Source: Planctomycetota bacterium
GTDB lineage: Bacteria > Planctomycetota > J058
NCBI GenBank assembly: GCA_023954375.1
Contig: JAMLIC010000010.1
Location: forward strand, 62,001-126,000
Length of the DNA stretch: 64,000 nt
Reading direction: 5' to 3'
The notes beneath the pieces were generated by a model, which was given only the letters and a program-made list of their open reading frames with translations, did no database searches and was not told where the DNA came from. The position numbers were made by a program, and so were the translations under genes. Below, in pieces: positions 8,346 through 22,700 of the stretch (position 1 is its first letter; each line of letters starts with the position of its first letter).

Positions 8346-10430
8346 GACGGGCGCAGGGTCGGACCCTACGAGCTCACCGGCCTGCTCGGCCGCGGCGCGA
8401 TGGGCGAGGTCCACCGGGCGCGCCACGCGGCGCTCGGGGTCGAGCGCGCCGTCAAGCTCCTGACCCGCGTCGACGAGCAGCGGCTCGAGCGCTTCGCGCG
8501 CGAGGGGCGGGCCCTGGCCCGCGTGGCGCACCCGAGCGTCGTCCGCGTGCACGAGGCCGGCCGCGACGGGGGCGCGGCCTACCTGGTCATGGACCTCGTC
8601 GAGGGCGAGCCGCTGACCGCCCGCCTCGCGCGCGGCCGGCCGCCCCTCGACCAGGCGCTGGGGCTCGCGGCGGCGCTCGCCCGCGGGGTGGCGGCGCTGC
8701 ACGCCGCGGGCGTCGTCCATCGCGACCTCAAGCCCGACAACGTGCTCGTGCGGCCGGACGGCGCGCCGGTGATCGTCGACCTCGGGGTCGCGCTGGCCCC
8801 CGAGCACGACGAGCGGCTCACGCGCACGGGCGTCCTCGTGGGCACGCCGCAGTACATGGCGCCCGAGCAGCTCCTCGGCCGGGAGGTCGGGGCCGCGGCC
8901 GACGTCCACGCGCTCGGGCTGATCGCCTTCGAGCTGGTCACCGGGCAGGCCGCCGTGCCGCCGGCCGAGTCGCTCGCCGAGCTCATCGGCGGCGTGACCG
9001 GGCGCGACCGGCCGCGCGCGGGCGCCCTCGACCCCGACCTGCCGGCCGCGCTCGATACGCTGCTCGCGCGGCTGGTCGCCCGCGCCCCCGAGCGCCGGCC
9101 GACCGCGACCGAGGCGGCGCGCGCCTTCGAGGCGATCAGCGTGGCGGCCGGCCCGTCGTCGCGCGCGGAGCGGCGTCGGCGGCGCGCCCTGGTGGCCGCG
9201 CCGCTCGCGGCCGCCGCGCTCCTCGTCGCCGGCCTCGCGGCGGGGCCGACGAGGGCGCCCGTCCTCGACGCGTCCGGCCCGCCGCCGGCCGCCGGGAGCG
9301 TGGCGCCGCCCCCGGGCGAGGCGGCGCCGCGCTCGCCGGTCGAGGGGACGCGGCAGCTGCGCCGGGTCGAGCGGCTCGAGGACCCCGTCGCCCGCCTCGA
9401 GGCGCTGGGCGAGTGGCTGGCGCGCTGGCCCGACCACCCCGAGCGGCCGACGGCGGTCGAGCTCGAGCGGGCGCTGCGGCGCCAGCGCCCCCGCCGCCTC
9501 GACGCCCCGCCGGGCACGATCGCGGCGGCCTTCGTCGACGACCGCCGCGTGGCGACCGGGTCGGCGGACGGCGTCCTCCTGTGGGACGCCGGGACCGGCC
9601 GCCCGCTCGGCCCGGCGTCGACCCTGCCGGCCACCTGGCTCCTCGGCCAACCCGGGGGCGGCGGGCTCGTCGTGATCTCGGGCCGCCGCGCCTGGCGCCT
9701 CGACGCCGAGGGCGCGCCGCACGACGAGCTCGACCTCCTCGCCGAGCCCGCGTCGGTCGCGCTGGGCGCCGGCGGGCGCGTCCTGCTCGCCGGCGGCTAC
9801 GACGGCGTCGCCCGGGCGTTCGAGCTCCCGGGCGGGCGCCACCTCGCCACCCTCGCCGGCCACGCCCACACGGTGTGGTCGGTGGCCGTCTCGCCGGACG
9901 GCCGGTGGGCCGCGACCGGGACGGGGGCCGGCTTCGACGAGTTCGTCGAGCCGGACACCGCCATCCGCCTGTGGTCGCTCGCGGGGGGGGGCGCGCTCGT
10001 GCACCGCGAGCCGATCGAGGCGCGCGTCTCGGCCCTCGCGTTCGCGGCGACGGGCCAGGAGCTCCTCGCGGGGACGGCCGCCATGCGGCTCGTCCGCCTC
10101 GCGCTCGACCCGCCCGGCGTCGCCGGCGAGATGTGCGGCGGCGGGACCCTGCTCGAGGACCAGGCCATGGGCGCGCTCATGCGGGCCCCCGCCCACAGCG
10201 GCGTGGTGCGCGCGATCGCCGTCGGCGCCGACGGGCGCTCCTTCAGCGCGTCGGGCGGCGAGGACCCCACCCGCAACGAGCTCCGCGCCTGGGACGCGGC
10301 CGATCGCGAGCGCTACCACGTGCTCGGCCGGCCGAGCGCCTTCCGGCGGCTCGCGCTCTCCCCCGACGGCCGGCGCCTCGTGTCGCTGTCCGACGGCGGC
10401 GTGGTCGAGGTGTGGGACACGGGCGACTAG
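8343..10430 (+). CDS. Ser/Thr protein kinase with C-terminal WD40-type repeats
   Basis: A 695-residue Hanks-type kinase with a beta-propeller-like C-terminus. The kinase domain spans about 8-265: GRGAMG loop, AVK (K38), HRDLKPDN (D128) and GTPQYMAPE are all present, but the Mg-binding DFG motif reads DLG (D146-L147-G148). A TM segment lies near 285-302. After a linker, the region from about 395 carries WD-like units ([28 protein letters not shown], ending VWDTGD). The propeller is presumably extracytoplasmic and binds ligand or protein. Start GTG 8343 was chosen because it directly precedes the kinase domain and follows a -10-like element. The gene is convergent with the sigma-54 activator; repeat copies separate them. 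Confidence 0.88.
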   Translation: MDGRRVGPYELTGLLGRGAMGEVHRARHAALGVERAVKLLTRVDEQRLERFAREGRALARVAHPSVVRVHEAGRDGGAAYLVMDLVEGEPLTARLARGRPPLDQALGLAAALARGVAALHAAGVVHRDLKPDNVLVRPDGAPVIVDLGVALAPEHDERLTRTGVLVGTPQYMAPEQLLGREVGAAADVHALGLIAFELVTGQAAVPPAESLAELIGGVTGRDRPRAGALDPDLPAALDTLLARLVARAPERRPTATEAARAFEAISVAAGPSSRAERRRRRALVAAPLAAAALLVAGLAAGPTRAPVLDASGPPPAAGSVAPPPGEAAPRSPVEGTRQLRRVERLEDPVARLEALGEWLARWPDHPERPTAVELERALRRQRPRRLDAPPGTIAAAFVDDRRVATGSADGVLLWDAGTGRPLGPASTLPATWLLGQPGGGGLVVISGRRAWRLDAEGAPHDELDLLAEPASVALGAGGRVLLAGGYDGVARAFELPGGRHLATLAGHAHTVWSVAVSPDGRWAATGTGAGFDEFVEPDTAIRLWSLAGGGALVHREPIEARVSALAFAATGQELLAGTAAMRLVRLALDPPGVAGEMCGGGTLLEDQAMGALMRAPAHSGVVRAIAVGADGRSFSASGGEDPTRNELRAWDAADRERYHVLGRPSAFRRLALSPDGRRLVSLSDGGVVEVWDTGD

Positions 10431-10431
10431 T

Positions 10432-10656
10432 GGTCCGTCAGAGGCGAGTCCATCGGCGCGCTCGTCTGACGGACCACTCCGGGCCCGAAGGGCCCGGCGC
10501 GAGCGGGCGCAGGCGCGGCTTTGCCGCGCCGAGCACCGCGAAGCGAAGGCGAGGGAGGACCCGCGCAGCGGGTCCTCCCAGCTCGCCGACTCCGAGTCGA
10601 CAGGTCGTCCTCTGTCGGGCTCGAGCCGATAGGATCGAGCCCGACAGAGGACGACC
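10432..10656. repeat. Compound palindromic repeat, copy A
   Basis: One of two tandem ~220-bp units between convergent genes. It is built of successive hairpins: an 11-bp pair 10432-10442/10465-10475; CCGGGCCC-GAA-GGGCCCGG (10479-10497); GCGCGGC-TTT-GCCGCGC (10513-10529); an 11-bp stem with GCA loop (10554-10578); and a perfect 22-bp inverted repeat 10603-10624/10635-10656. There is no coding bias. Copies recur at 10659 and 39107. Confidence 0.85.
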
Positions 10657-10658
10657 AG

Positions 10659-10876
10659 GGTCCGTCAGAGGCGAGTCCATCGGCTCGCCTCTGACGGACC
10701 ACTCCGGGCCCGAAGGGCCCGGCGCAAGCGGGCGCAGGCGCGGCTTTGCCGCGCCGAGCACCGCGAAGCGAAGGCGAGGGAGGGCCCGCGCAGCGGGTCC
10801 TCCCAGCTCGCCGACTCCGAGTCGACAGGTCGTCCTCTGTCGGGCTCGAGCCGATAGGATCGAGCCTGACAGAGGA

Positions 10877-10877
<1 letters not shown>
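10659..10877. repeat. Compound palindromic repeat, copy B
   Basis: Second tandem copy, nearly identical to copy A over its length apart from a 2-bp indel and scattered substitutions. It opens with a perfect 17-bp inverted repeat (10659-10675/10684-10700). Its right edge touches the stop codon (10877-10879) of the minus-strand sigma-54 activator gene. The pair probably acts as a two-way transcription terminator between converging genes. Confidence 0.85.
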
Positions 10878-16981
<6,104 letters not shown>

Positions 16982-17287
16982 CGAACCCTCCCCTGGACTC
17001 GGAGCCGGCGCGGCAGAGCGCACCCGCGCCGACCCTTCGAACCCGCGAAGCAAAGCAACTCGCGTTCTCAACCGTCGTTGACGGAGGGGCCGCCTAACCT
17101 CCGTGCGCGCAATGGCGTCCGATCATGGACGGGGCCGTCGAAGCGCTTGCGTCCCGGATGCGTCCCGCGTGTTTCGGAAGGTGTGAACGCGGGCCCCGGG
17201 CCTGGGGGGGCCGGCAGGTAGTCTGGACGGCGACCGGCGGATGTGGTCTAGGACCAGACCCTGGACCGCCGCGGCGGGAGGCTCGAC
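16982..17287. other. Intergenic region between divergent genes
   Basis: About 300 bp separate the sigma-54 activator (minus) from the binding-protein gene (plus). The only structure seen is a short palindrome TGGTC-TAG-GACCA at 17244-17256, about 30 bp before the plus-strand start, which could be an operator. No sigma-54 (-24/-12) site or RNA gene is recognisable. Confidence 0.4.
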
Positions 17288-18202
17288 GTGCGAACGGAGC
17301 GACGCACGAGCAAGATGCGCAGGCGCGCCGCGGCCGTGGCGCTGCTCGCGCTCGGCCTCGCCGGCGCGGCCGCCGGCCGGCCCCCCGGCGAGCGGGGGCT
17401 GGTCGTCTGCTACCCCCACGCCCCCGGCTCGACGGAGCTCGCCCGCCCCGTCATGGAGCGCCTGGGCGGCTACCTGACCTGGCGGGCGGGCTTCGACCTC
17501 CAGCCGGTCTACACCAACGACCCCGCGGAGGCGCGGCGCTGGATCGACGAGGGGCGCCCGCGCTTCGCGATCCTCTCCCTCTCGTTGTTCCTGCAGTGGC
17601 GCGAGGCGCTCGACCTGCGCCCCGTCGCGCAGTCGGAGCGCAACCACGCCCTCACCGAGCGCTACCACCTCGTCGTCGCGCAGGAGTCGCCGTGGCGCGC
17701 GCTCGAGGACCTCAGGGCGGCGCGCGACGGGCGCAAGGCCGTGATCTGGTCGAGCCACCTCGACGACCCGCGCTTCGTCTCGCGCGTCGTCCTCGGCGGC
17801 GCGCTCGAGGTGACCCACGACGGCGCGGGCGACGCGCGCGGGGTGGTGACCGCGCAGCCGCTGCGGGCGCTGCGCCGCATGAAGGCGAACGAGCCCTTCG
17901 AGGGGCAGCCCGTCGACGCCGTGCTGCTCGAGGACGCGGCCTGGCTCGAGCTGCAGAGGCTGCAGTCGTTCCGCGAGGGGCTGCGGGCCCTCCACACGTC
18001 GGCGCCGCTGCCCACGCCGCCGGTCGTCTCGATCGGCCCGGTGGACGGCGACGACGCCGCGCGCCTGCGCGAGGCGCTCGTGTCCATGCACACCGACGAG
18101 CGGGGGCGCGAGCTCCTCGGGACGCTCCAGGTGACCGGCTTCAGCGCGCCCGCGCCCGAGGCCCTGGAGGCGGCGGCCCGCGCCTACGGAGGCGCCGAGT
18201 GA
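17288..18202 (+). CDS. Secreted PhnD-like substrate-binding protein
   Basis: The 304-residue product has an N-terminal signal peptide (Arg-rich start, hydrophobic run to about residue 38) and a periplasmic-binding-protein-like sequence. The pattern, with VVCYPHAPGSTE near the N-terminus, an acidic strand/loop series and a conserved-looking LLEDAAW segment, resembles phosphate/phosphonate (PhnD-type) binding proteins. The ligand cannot be read from sequence. No permease or ATPase gene is adjacent, so it may be a stand-alone sensor or chemoreceptor partner. GTG 17288 is supported by GGGAG seven bases upstream. Its stop overlaps the next gene's GTG by four bases. Confidence 0.65.
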   Translation: MRTERRTSKMRRRAAAVALLALGLAGAAAGRPPGERGLVVCYPHAPGSTELARPVMERLGGYLTWRAGFDLQPVYTNDPAEARRWIDEGRPRFAILSLSLFLQWREALDLRPVAQSERNHALTERYHLVVAQESPWRALEDLRAARDGRKAVIWSSHLDDPRFVSRVVLGGALEVTHDGAGDARGVVTAQPLRALRRMKANEPFEGQPVDAVLLEDAAWLELQRLQSFREGLRALHTSAPLPTPPVVSIGPVDGDDAARLREALVSMHTDERGRELLGTLQVTGFSAPAPEALEAAARAYGGAE

Positions 18203-18957
18203 CCGCGCTCGCCGGGGTGACGTCGTCCCTCGCGCGCGGCGCGCTCCTCGCCGCGCTGGCGCTGGTGGCCGGGTGCCACACGCCGCCGCGGCGCCCGGCG
18301 ACGCCGGAGGTGCACGGGATCCTCTACGAGGCGGGCAAGCTGGAGCAGGAGCTGCGCGGGATCCAGGAGGCGCAGGACGCCTTCGACCTCCGCTGCCGCG
18401 TCGCGGCGCTCTACCTGACCCTCGTCGAGTACCCGAGCGCGCCGAGGCGCGAGCGGCTGGACAACGCGCGGCGCGCCCTGGCGCACGCCGACGCGGCGAT
18501 CCTCCTCGAGCCCGACCGCGTCGAGGGCCACTTCTACCGCGCCCTGGGCCTCGGGCGCGTGCTCGAGTTCTCGACCGTCCCCGACCTGAGCAAGATCGGC
18601 CTCCTCGACCAGGCGGCCAGGCGCGCGCGCGACCTCGACCCGGACTTCCAGGGCGCCGGCCCGCTGCGCCTCCTGGCCGTCTTCTACTCCCAGGCGCCCT
18701 CCTGGCCGATCGGCCCGGAGGAGGCGGGCGAGGACGACGTCATCGACGGGCTCTTCCGCGAGGCGCTCGAGCGGGCGCCCACCTGCGCCGAGAACCGCGT
18801 CTGCTACGCGGAGTACCTGGTCGAGAAGCATCGCGTGTCCGAGGCGGCGGGCCACGCCCGCGCCGCGCAGGAGCTGCTGGCGACCGACCCGCTCGTGGGC
18901 AGCTCGTTCGAGAGAGACGACCTGCAGCGGCGGATCGAGGCGATCCTGCGCCTGTGA
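18199..18957 (+). CDS. TPR-like lipoprotein (TRAP transporter TatT-like)
   Basis: A 252-residue lipoprotein: the hydrophobic leader ends in LVAGC, a lipobox, so Cys is probably lipidated. The rest is alpha-helical with TPR-like pairs and a segment PDFQGAGPLRLLAVFYSQAP-(S)WP that resembles the TRAP-transporter T-component (TatT) family, helper proteins that associate with periplasmic binding proteins. This fits the coupled upstream binding-protein gene (GTGA overlap), suggesting that the two products work together at the cell envelope. No DctQ/DctM-type permease genes are in the window. Confidence 0.6.
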   Translation: MTALAGVTSSLARGALLAALALVAGCHTPPRRPATPEVHGILYEAGKLEQELRGIQEAQDAFDLRCRVAALYLTLVEYPSAPRRERLDNARRALAHADAAILLEPDRVEGHFYRALGLGRVLEFSTVPDLSKIGLLDQAARRARDLDPDFQGAGPLRLLAVFYSQAPSWPIGPEEAGEDDVIDGLFREALERAPTCAENRVCYAEYLVEKHRVSEAAGHARAAQELLATDPLVGSSFERDDLQRRIEAILRL

Positions 18958-19148
18958 GGTCCCGCGGCGGCTCGCCCCACCCTCCCGTGGGGGTGGCGCG
19001 CTTTGCCCCATGCCCCTGCGAGATCTCCAGTAAGGAATAGGGGCTTCCGCCCTGTCCGCCCGATCGGGTACCATTCGACCTTGGCTCGCCGCGCTGCGTC
19101 GTGGGGACGCAAGGTCGCCCGGCGAGGGACACACAAAGAGGGGGTTCG
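18958..19148. other. Intergenic region upstream of squalene-hopene cyclase
   Basis: Contains a terminator-like hairpin CCACCC...GGGTGG (about 18977-18997) after the lipoprotein gene and a -10-like TACCAT at 19070-19075 before shc. The promoter assignment is weak; no clear -35 is visible. Confidence 0.35.
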
Positions 19149-21125
19149 ATGGTTCAGCGCGACGTGCACGCGCTCCCGACGGGCGTCGCCACCCGCCGGG
19201 CGGTCACCGCCGAGCGCACCGACGTCACCGACCTCACCGAGGCCCTGGACCGCGCCCGGCAGGCGCTGCTCGGGCGCCAGGACGCCGCGGGCTGGTGGCA
19301 GGGCGAGGACGAGGCCAACCAGACCCTCGACGCGCAGTACATCTTCCTCCTCCATTACACCGGCCTGCTGGCGCGGCCCGAGTACCAGGACAAGGCGCGC
19401 CGCCTGGCGAACTGGATCCGGCGCACGCAGCGGCCCGACGGCACCTGGGCGATCTACCACGACGCCCCGGGCTGCCTCTCGGTGACCACCGAGTCCTACG
19501 CGGCGCTGAAGCTCATGGGCGACCCCGCCGACGCGCCGCACATGGTCAAGGCGCGCGAGTTCATCCTCGCCGGGGGCGGCCCGGCGAAGACCCGGGTCCT
19601 CACGAAGTTCGAGCTGGCCCTGCTCGGCGAGCTGCCCTGGGAGGCGTGCCCGTCGATCCCCATCCAGTTCATCCTGATGCCCGGGCTCAGCCGCTTCAAC
19701 ATCTACGAGCTGGCCTACTGGGCGCGCGTGTGCACGGTGCCGCTGGCCATCCTGGCCGACCAGAAGAAGGTCGTCCCCGTGCCGCCCGGGCGCGGGATCG
19801 CCGAGCTGTTCTCGGCGCCCGCGACGAGCCGCGAGCTCTACGAGGGCCACGACCCGCCGCTCGTCTCGTGGGGCAACTTCTTCCTCACGGCCGACAAGGT
19901 GCTCAAGTGGGCCGACCGGCGCCGCGTCCTGCCGCTGCGCGAGGTGGCCCTGCGCCGCGCGGAGCGCTGGATCCTCGAGCACCAGGACGACGCGGGCGAC
20001 TGGGGGGGGATCTTCCCGGCGATCGCCAACTCGCTCCTGGCGCTGTTCGTGCGCGGCATGAGCGTCGAGGACGAGCGGTTCAAGAAGGGCATGGCGGCGC
20101 TCGAGCGCTTCGAGTGGCCCGACGCGGCCCGCGACGAGACCCACATCGCGCCGTGCGTCTCCCCCGTGTGGGACACCGCCTGGACGGTGCTCGGCCTGGT
20201 CGAGGGCGGGCTCGCGCCCGACCACCCGGCGGTGTCGAAGGCCCTGCGCTGGCTGGCGAAGATGCAGATCCGCCGCAAGGGCGACTGGGCGCGCAAGGCG
20301 CCGCACGTGCCGGCCGGCGGCTGGGCGTTCCAGTTCTTCAACGACTTCTACCCCGACACCGACGACTCGGCCGTGGTCGTCATGGCGCTCATGAACGCCG
20401 GCGCCGACCTGCCCGACAAGGCGGCGGTGATCGAGCGCGGCGTGCGCTGGATCACGGGGCTGCAGAACGCGGACGGCGGCTGGGGCGCGTTCGAGCGCGA
20501 CGTCGACGACGTCGTCTACAACGAGATCCTCTACAACGACGAGAAGAACATGCTCGACCCGAGCACGGTCGACGTGACCGGCCGGATCCTCGAGATGCTC
20601 GGGCACCTCGGCGTCACGCGCCGCGACCCCGTCGTCGAGCGCGCGGAGGCCTACGTCCGCCGCGAGCAGGAGCCCGACGGGAAGTGGTGGGGCCGCTGGG
20701 GCGTGAACTACGTCTACGGCACCTGGTCGGTCGTCCGCGGCCTGGCGGCGATCGGCGTCGGCCCCGACGACCCGGCCATGCAGCGGGCCGCCGACTGGCT
20801 CGAGCGCTACCAGCAGGCCGACGGCGGCTGGGGCGAGTCGTGCGCGTCCTACCTGCCCGGCCACGAGGCCGAGACGATCCCCCCGACGGCGTCGCAGACG
20901 GCGTGGGGGGTCATGGGCCTGATCGCCTGCGGCCGGGCGAAGAGCGAGGCCGTCGCGCGCGGCGTCCGCTGGCTGATCGAGCACCAGGCCGAGCACGGCC
21001 TGTGGGACGAGGCGCACTTCACCGGGACCGGGTTCCCGAACGCCTTCTACCTGAAGTACCACATGTACCCGTGCTACTTCCCGGTGCTGGCGCTCGGGGC
21101 CTACCGCAACGCGATCGGCGGCTGA
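19149..21125 (+). CDS. shc: Squalene-hopene cyclase
   Basis: Catalyses the one-step polycyclisation of squalene to hopene/hopanol, giving hopanoids that order membranes. The 658-residue product has normal family length, the catalytic DxDD motif as DTDD at 403-406, and several QW repeats (QNADGGWGAFE, QQADGGWGESC) of the alpha/alpha barrel family. The ATG at 19149 with GAGGGGG a few bases upstream is preferred over an in-frame start 48 bp earlier. No squalene synthesis genes are in the window, so the pathway must be completed elsewhere. It is convergent with the response-regulator gene. Confidence 0.95.
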   Translation: MVQRDVHALPTGVATRRAVTAERTDVTDLTEALDRARQALLGRQDAAGWWQGEDEANQTLDAQYIFLLHYTGLLARPEYQDKARRLANWIRRTQRPDGTWAIYHDAPGCLSVTTESYAALKLMGDPADAPHMVKAREFILAGGGPAKTRVLTKFELALLGELPWEACPSIPIQFILMPGLSRFNIYELAYWARVCTVPLAILADQKKVVPVPPGRGIAELFSAPATSRELYEGHDPPLVSWGNFFLTADKVLKWADRRRVLPLREVALRRAERWILEHQDDAGDWGGIFPAIANSLLALFVRGMSVEDERFKKGMAALERFEWPDAARDETHIAPCVSPVWDTAWTVLGLVEGGLAPDHPAVSKALRWLAKMQIRRKGDWARKAPHVPAGGWAFQFFNDFYPDTDDSAVVVMALMNAGADLPDKAAVIERGVRWITGLQNADGGWGAFERDVDDVVYNEILYNDEKNMLDPSTVDVTGRILEMLGHLGVTRRDPVVERAEAYVRREQEPDGKWWGRWGVNYVYGTWSVVRGLAAIGVGPDDPAMQRAADWLERYQQADGGWGESCASYLPGHEAETIPPTASQTAWGVMGLIACGRAKSEAVARGVRWLIEHQAEHGLWDEAHFTGTGFPNAFYLKYHMYPCYFPVLALGAYRNAIGG

Positions 21126-21446
21126 GACCGGCGCCGGCGATCGCCGCCGCGGTTGCGGAGCCCGAGCACTCGGCGCCTTCGCCGCGAGAGCCCCAGGCGA
21201 GGCGGAGGAGGGCGTGTCCGCGCGAAGGCGAGGCCGTCCTGGCCGCCTCCGAGCACACCTCCACCGCGCTTCCGCAGCCAGAGCCCCAGGCGAGGCGGAG
21301 GAGGGCGGAGCGATGCCGCGCGAAGGCGAGGGAAGGCGGCCTCCTGGCCGCCGAACGAGCCTGAGCGGCCGGGGTGTCGCGCGAAGCGCGACGCCCCGGC
21401 GAACGGCAGCGCCCGCCATCCTCCGCCGCAGCCGCGATCACACCAA
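21126..21446. repeat. Repeat-bearing gap between convergent genes with large hairpin
   Basis: The gap holds two direct copies of a ~65-bp unit (21187-21246 and 21280-21351; both begin AGAGCCCCAGGCGAGGCGG) and a strong stem at 21368-21382/21386-21400, 15 bp with one G-T wobble and a GAA triloop. The hairpin is suited to terminate transcription from both shc and the response-regulator side. No gene-like coding bias is seen. Confidence 0.7.
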
Positions 21447-22700
21447 CTACGTCAGGCCCTGATCCTGGGCCCACCGCACGGCGTGCTGGAGCAGCTCGAG
21501 GCCGTCGCTGAGGTTCAGCTTCTTCTTGATGTTCGCCCGGTAGGTCTCGATCGTCTTGATGCTCAGGTGCAGCTCCTTGGCGATCTGCCGCGTCGCGCGG
21601 CCCATGCCGAGGAGCTGGAAGACCTGCAGCTCGCGGTCGGAGAGGAGCTCCTCGGGCGTCGCCGGGCCGGCGCCGCCCCCGACGACGCGGCGGAGCATGC
21701 GCTCGGTCGTCTCCGAGCTGACGTAGAGCTCGCCGTTGAGCACGCGGTGGATCGCGGTGAGGACCTTCTCGGTGGCCTCCTGCTTGGCGACGAAGCCGCG
21801 CGCCCCGGCGCGCAGGACGCGCTCGGCGTAGAGCGACTCGGCGTGCATGGTCACGACGATCGTCGGCAGCTCGGGATGCCGGACCTTGAGGTCCTTGAGC
21901 AGCTCGAGGCCGCTCGTCCCCTGGAGGGACAGGTCGACGAGCGCCACGTCGGGGCGGACGAGCTTGATCAGCCGCAGCGCCTCGAGGGCGCTCTCGGCCT
22001 GGCCGCAGACCTCGAGGTCCGGCTGCTGGTCGATCAGCGCCGCGAGCCCCTGGCGCACGATCGGGTGGTCGTCCACGAGGAGCACGCGCCGCTTCGGCCC
22101 CGACGCGGCGGGCGCGGCGGAGGAGGGGAGCCAGCCGCGGGCCACGTCGCGCAGGATGCGGGCGACGCCCTGGAGCGCGTCGACGGGGGGCGCGGCGCCC
22201 GCGGCCAGCGCCCGCAGGACGGCGCCGGCGAGCGGCGCGTAGGCCTCGAGGAGCTGCAGGTCGGTGACCGAGAACGCGTCCTGGTCGAAGCGGTGGTCGA
22301 GGTAGAGCACCCGCCGCGGCCCGACGGCGTCGGCGCGGTCGAGGGGGAGGCAGAGGATCGCGAGCACGCGGTGGTTGCGGACGCTGCTGGCGTCGGTGAC
22401 GTCGCGGTCGACGTCGCTCGTGGTCACGAGCCCGCGGTCCCGCTCGAGGACGCGCTGCACGACGGTGCGCGACACCTTCTCCGGGCCGAGCTGCAGGGTC
22501 TCGCGGTCGAAGCCGCGGGCCGTCTCGACGGACAGCACCTCGCCGCCGCTGGCCTGCGCGAGCAGCCCGCGCTCGGCGCAGGTGAGCTCGATCGCGGCGT
22601 CCAGCAGCGTCGCCCGCAGGTCGCCCGCCCCGGCCTCCAGCTGCTCCGCGAGCTTCACCAGCCGCGCGCCCCAGGCCCCGTCTCCACCACGTTGCGTCAC
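21447..22700 (-). CDS. Response regulator: GAF, receiver and LuxR-type HTH
   Basis: A 417-residue NarL/FixJ-type regulator with an unusual N-terminal GAF-like domain (about 15-170), then a receiver domain (RVLLVDDHPIVRQG near 206, phosphoacceptor Asp in VALVDLS near 252), and a LuxR-type helix-turn-helix (about 354-410; LSDRELQVFQLL, IKTIETYRANIKKKL). It should bind DNA when phosphorylated. The GTG at 22700 overlaps the stop of the histidine-kinase gene by four bases, so the pair forms a coupled two-component system. The extra GAF domain suggests that the regulator also senses a small ligand itself. Confidence 0.9.
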   Translation of the reverse strand: MTQRGGDGAWGARLVKLAEQLEAGAGDLRATLLDAAIELTCAERGLLAQASGGEVLSVETARGFDRETLQLGPEKVSRTVVQRVLERDRGLVTTSDVDRDVTDASSVRNHRVLAILCLPLDRADAVGPRRVLYLDHRFDQDAFSVTDLQLLEAYAPLAGAVLRALAAGAAPPVDALQGVARILRDVARGWLPSSAAPAASGPKRRVLLVDDHPIVRQGLAALIDQQPDLEVCGQAESALEALRLIKLVRPDVALVDLSLQGTSGLELLKDLKVRHPELPTIVVTMHAESLYAERVLRAGARGFVAKQEATEKVLTAIHRVLNGELYVSSETTERMLRRVVGGGAGPATPEELLSDRELQVFQLLGMGRATRQIAKELHLSIKTIETYRANIKKKLNLSDGLELLQHAVRWAQDQGLT

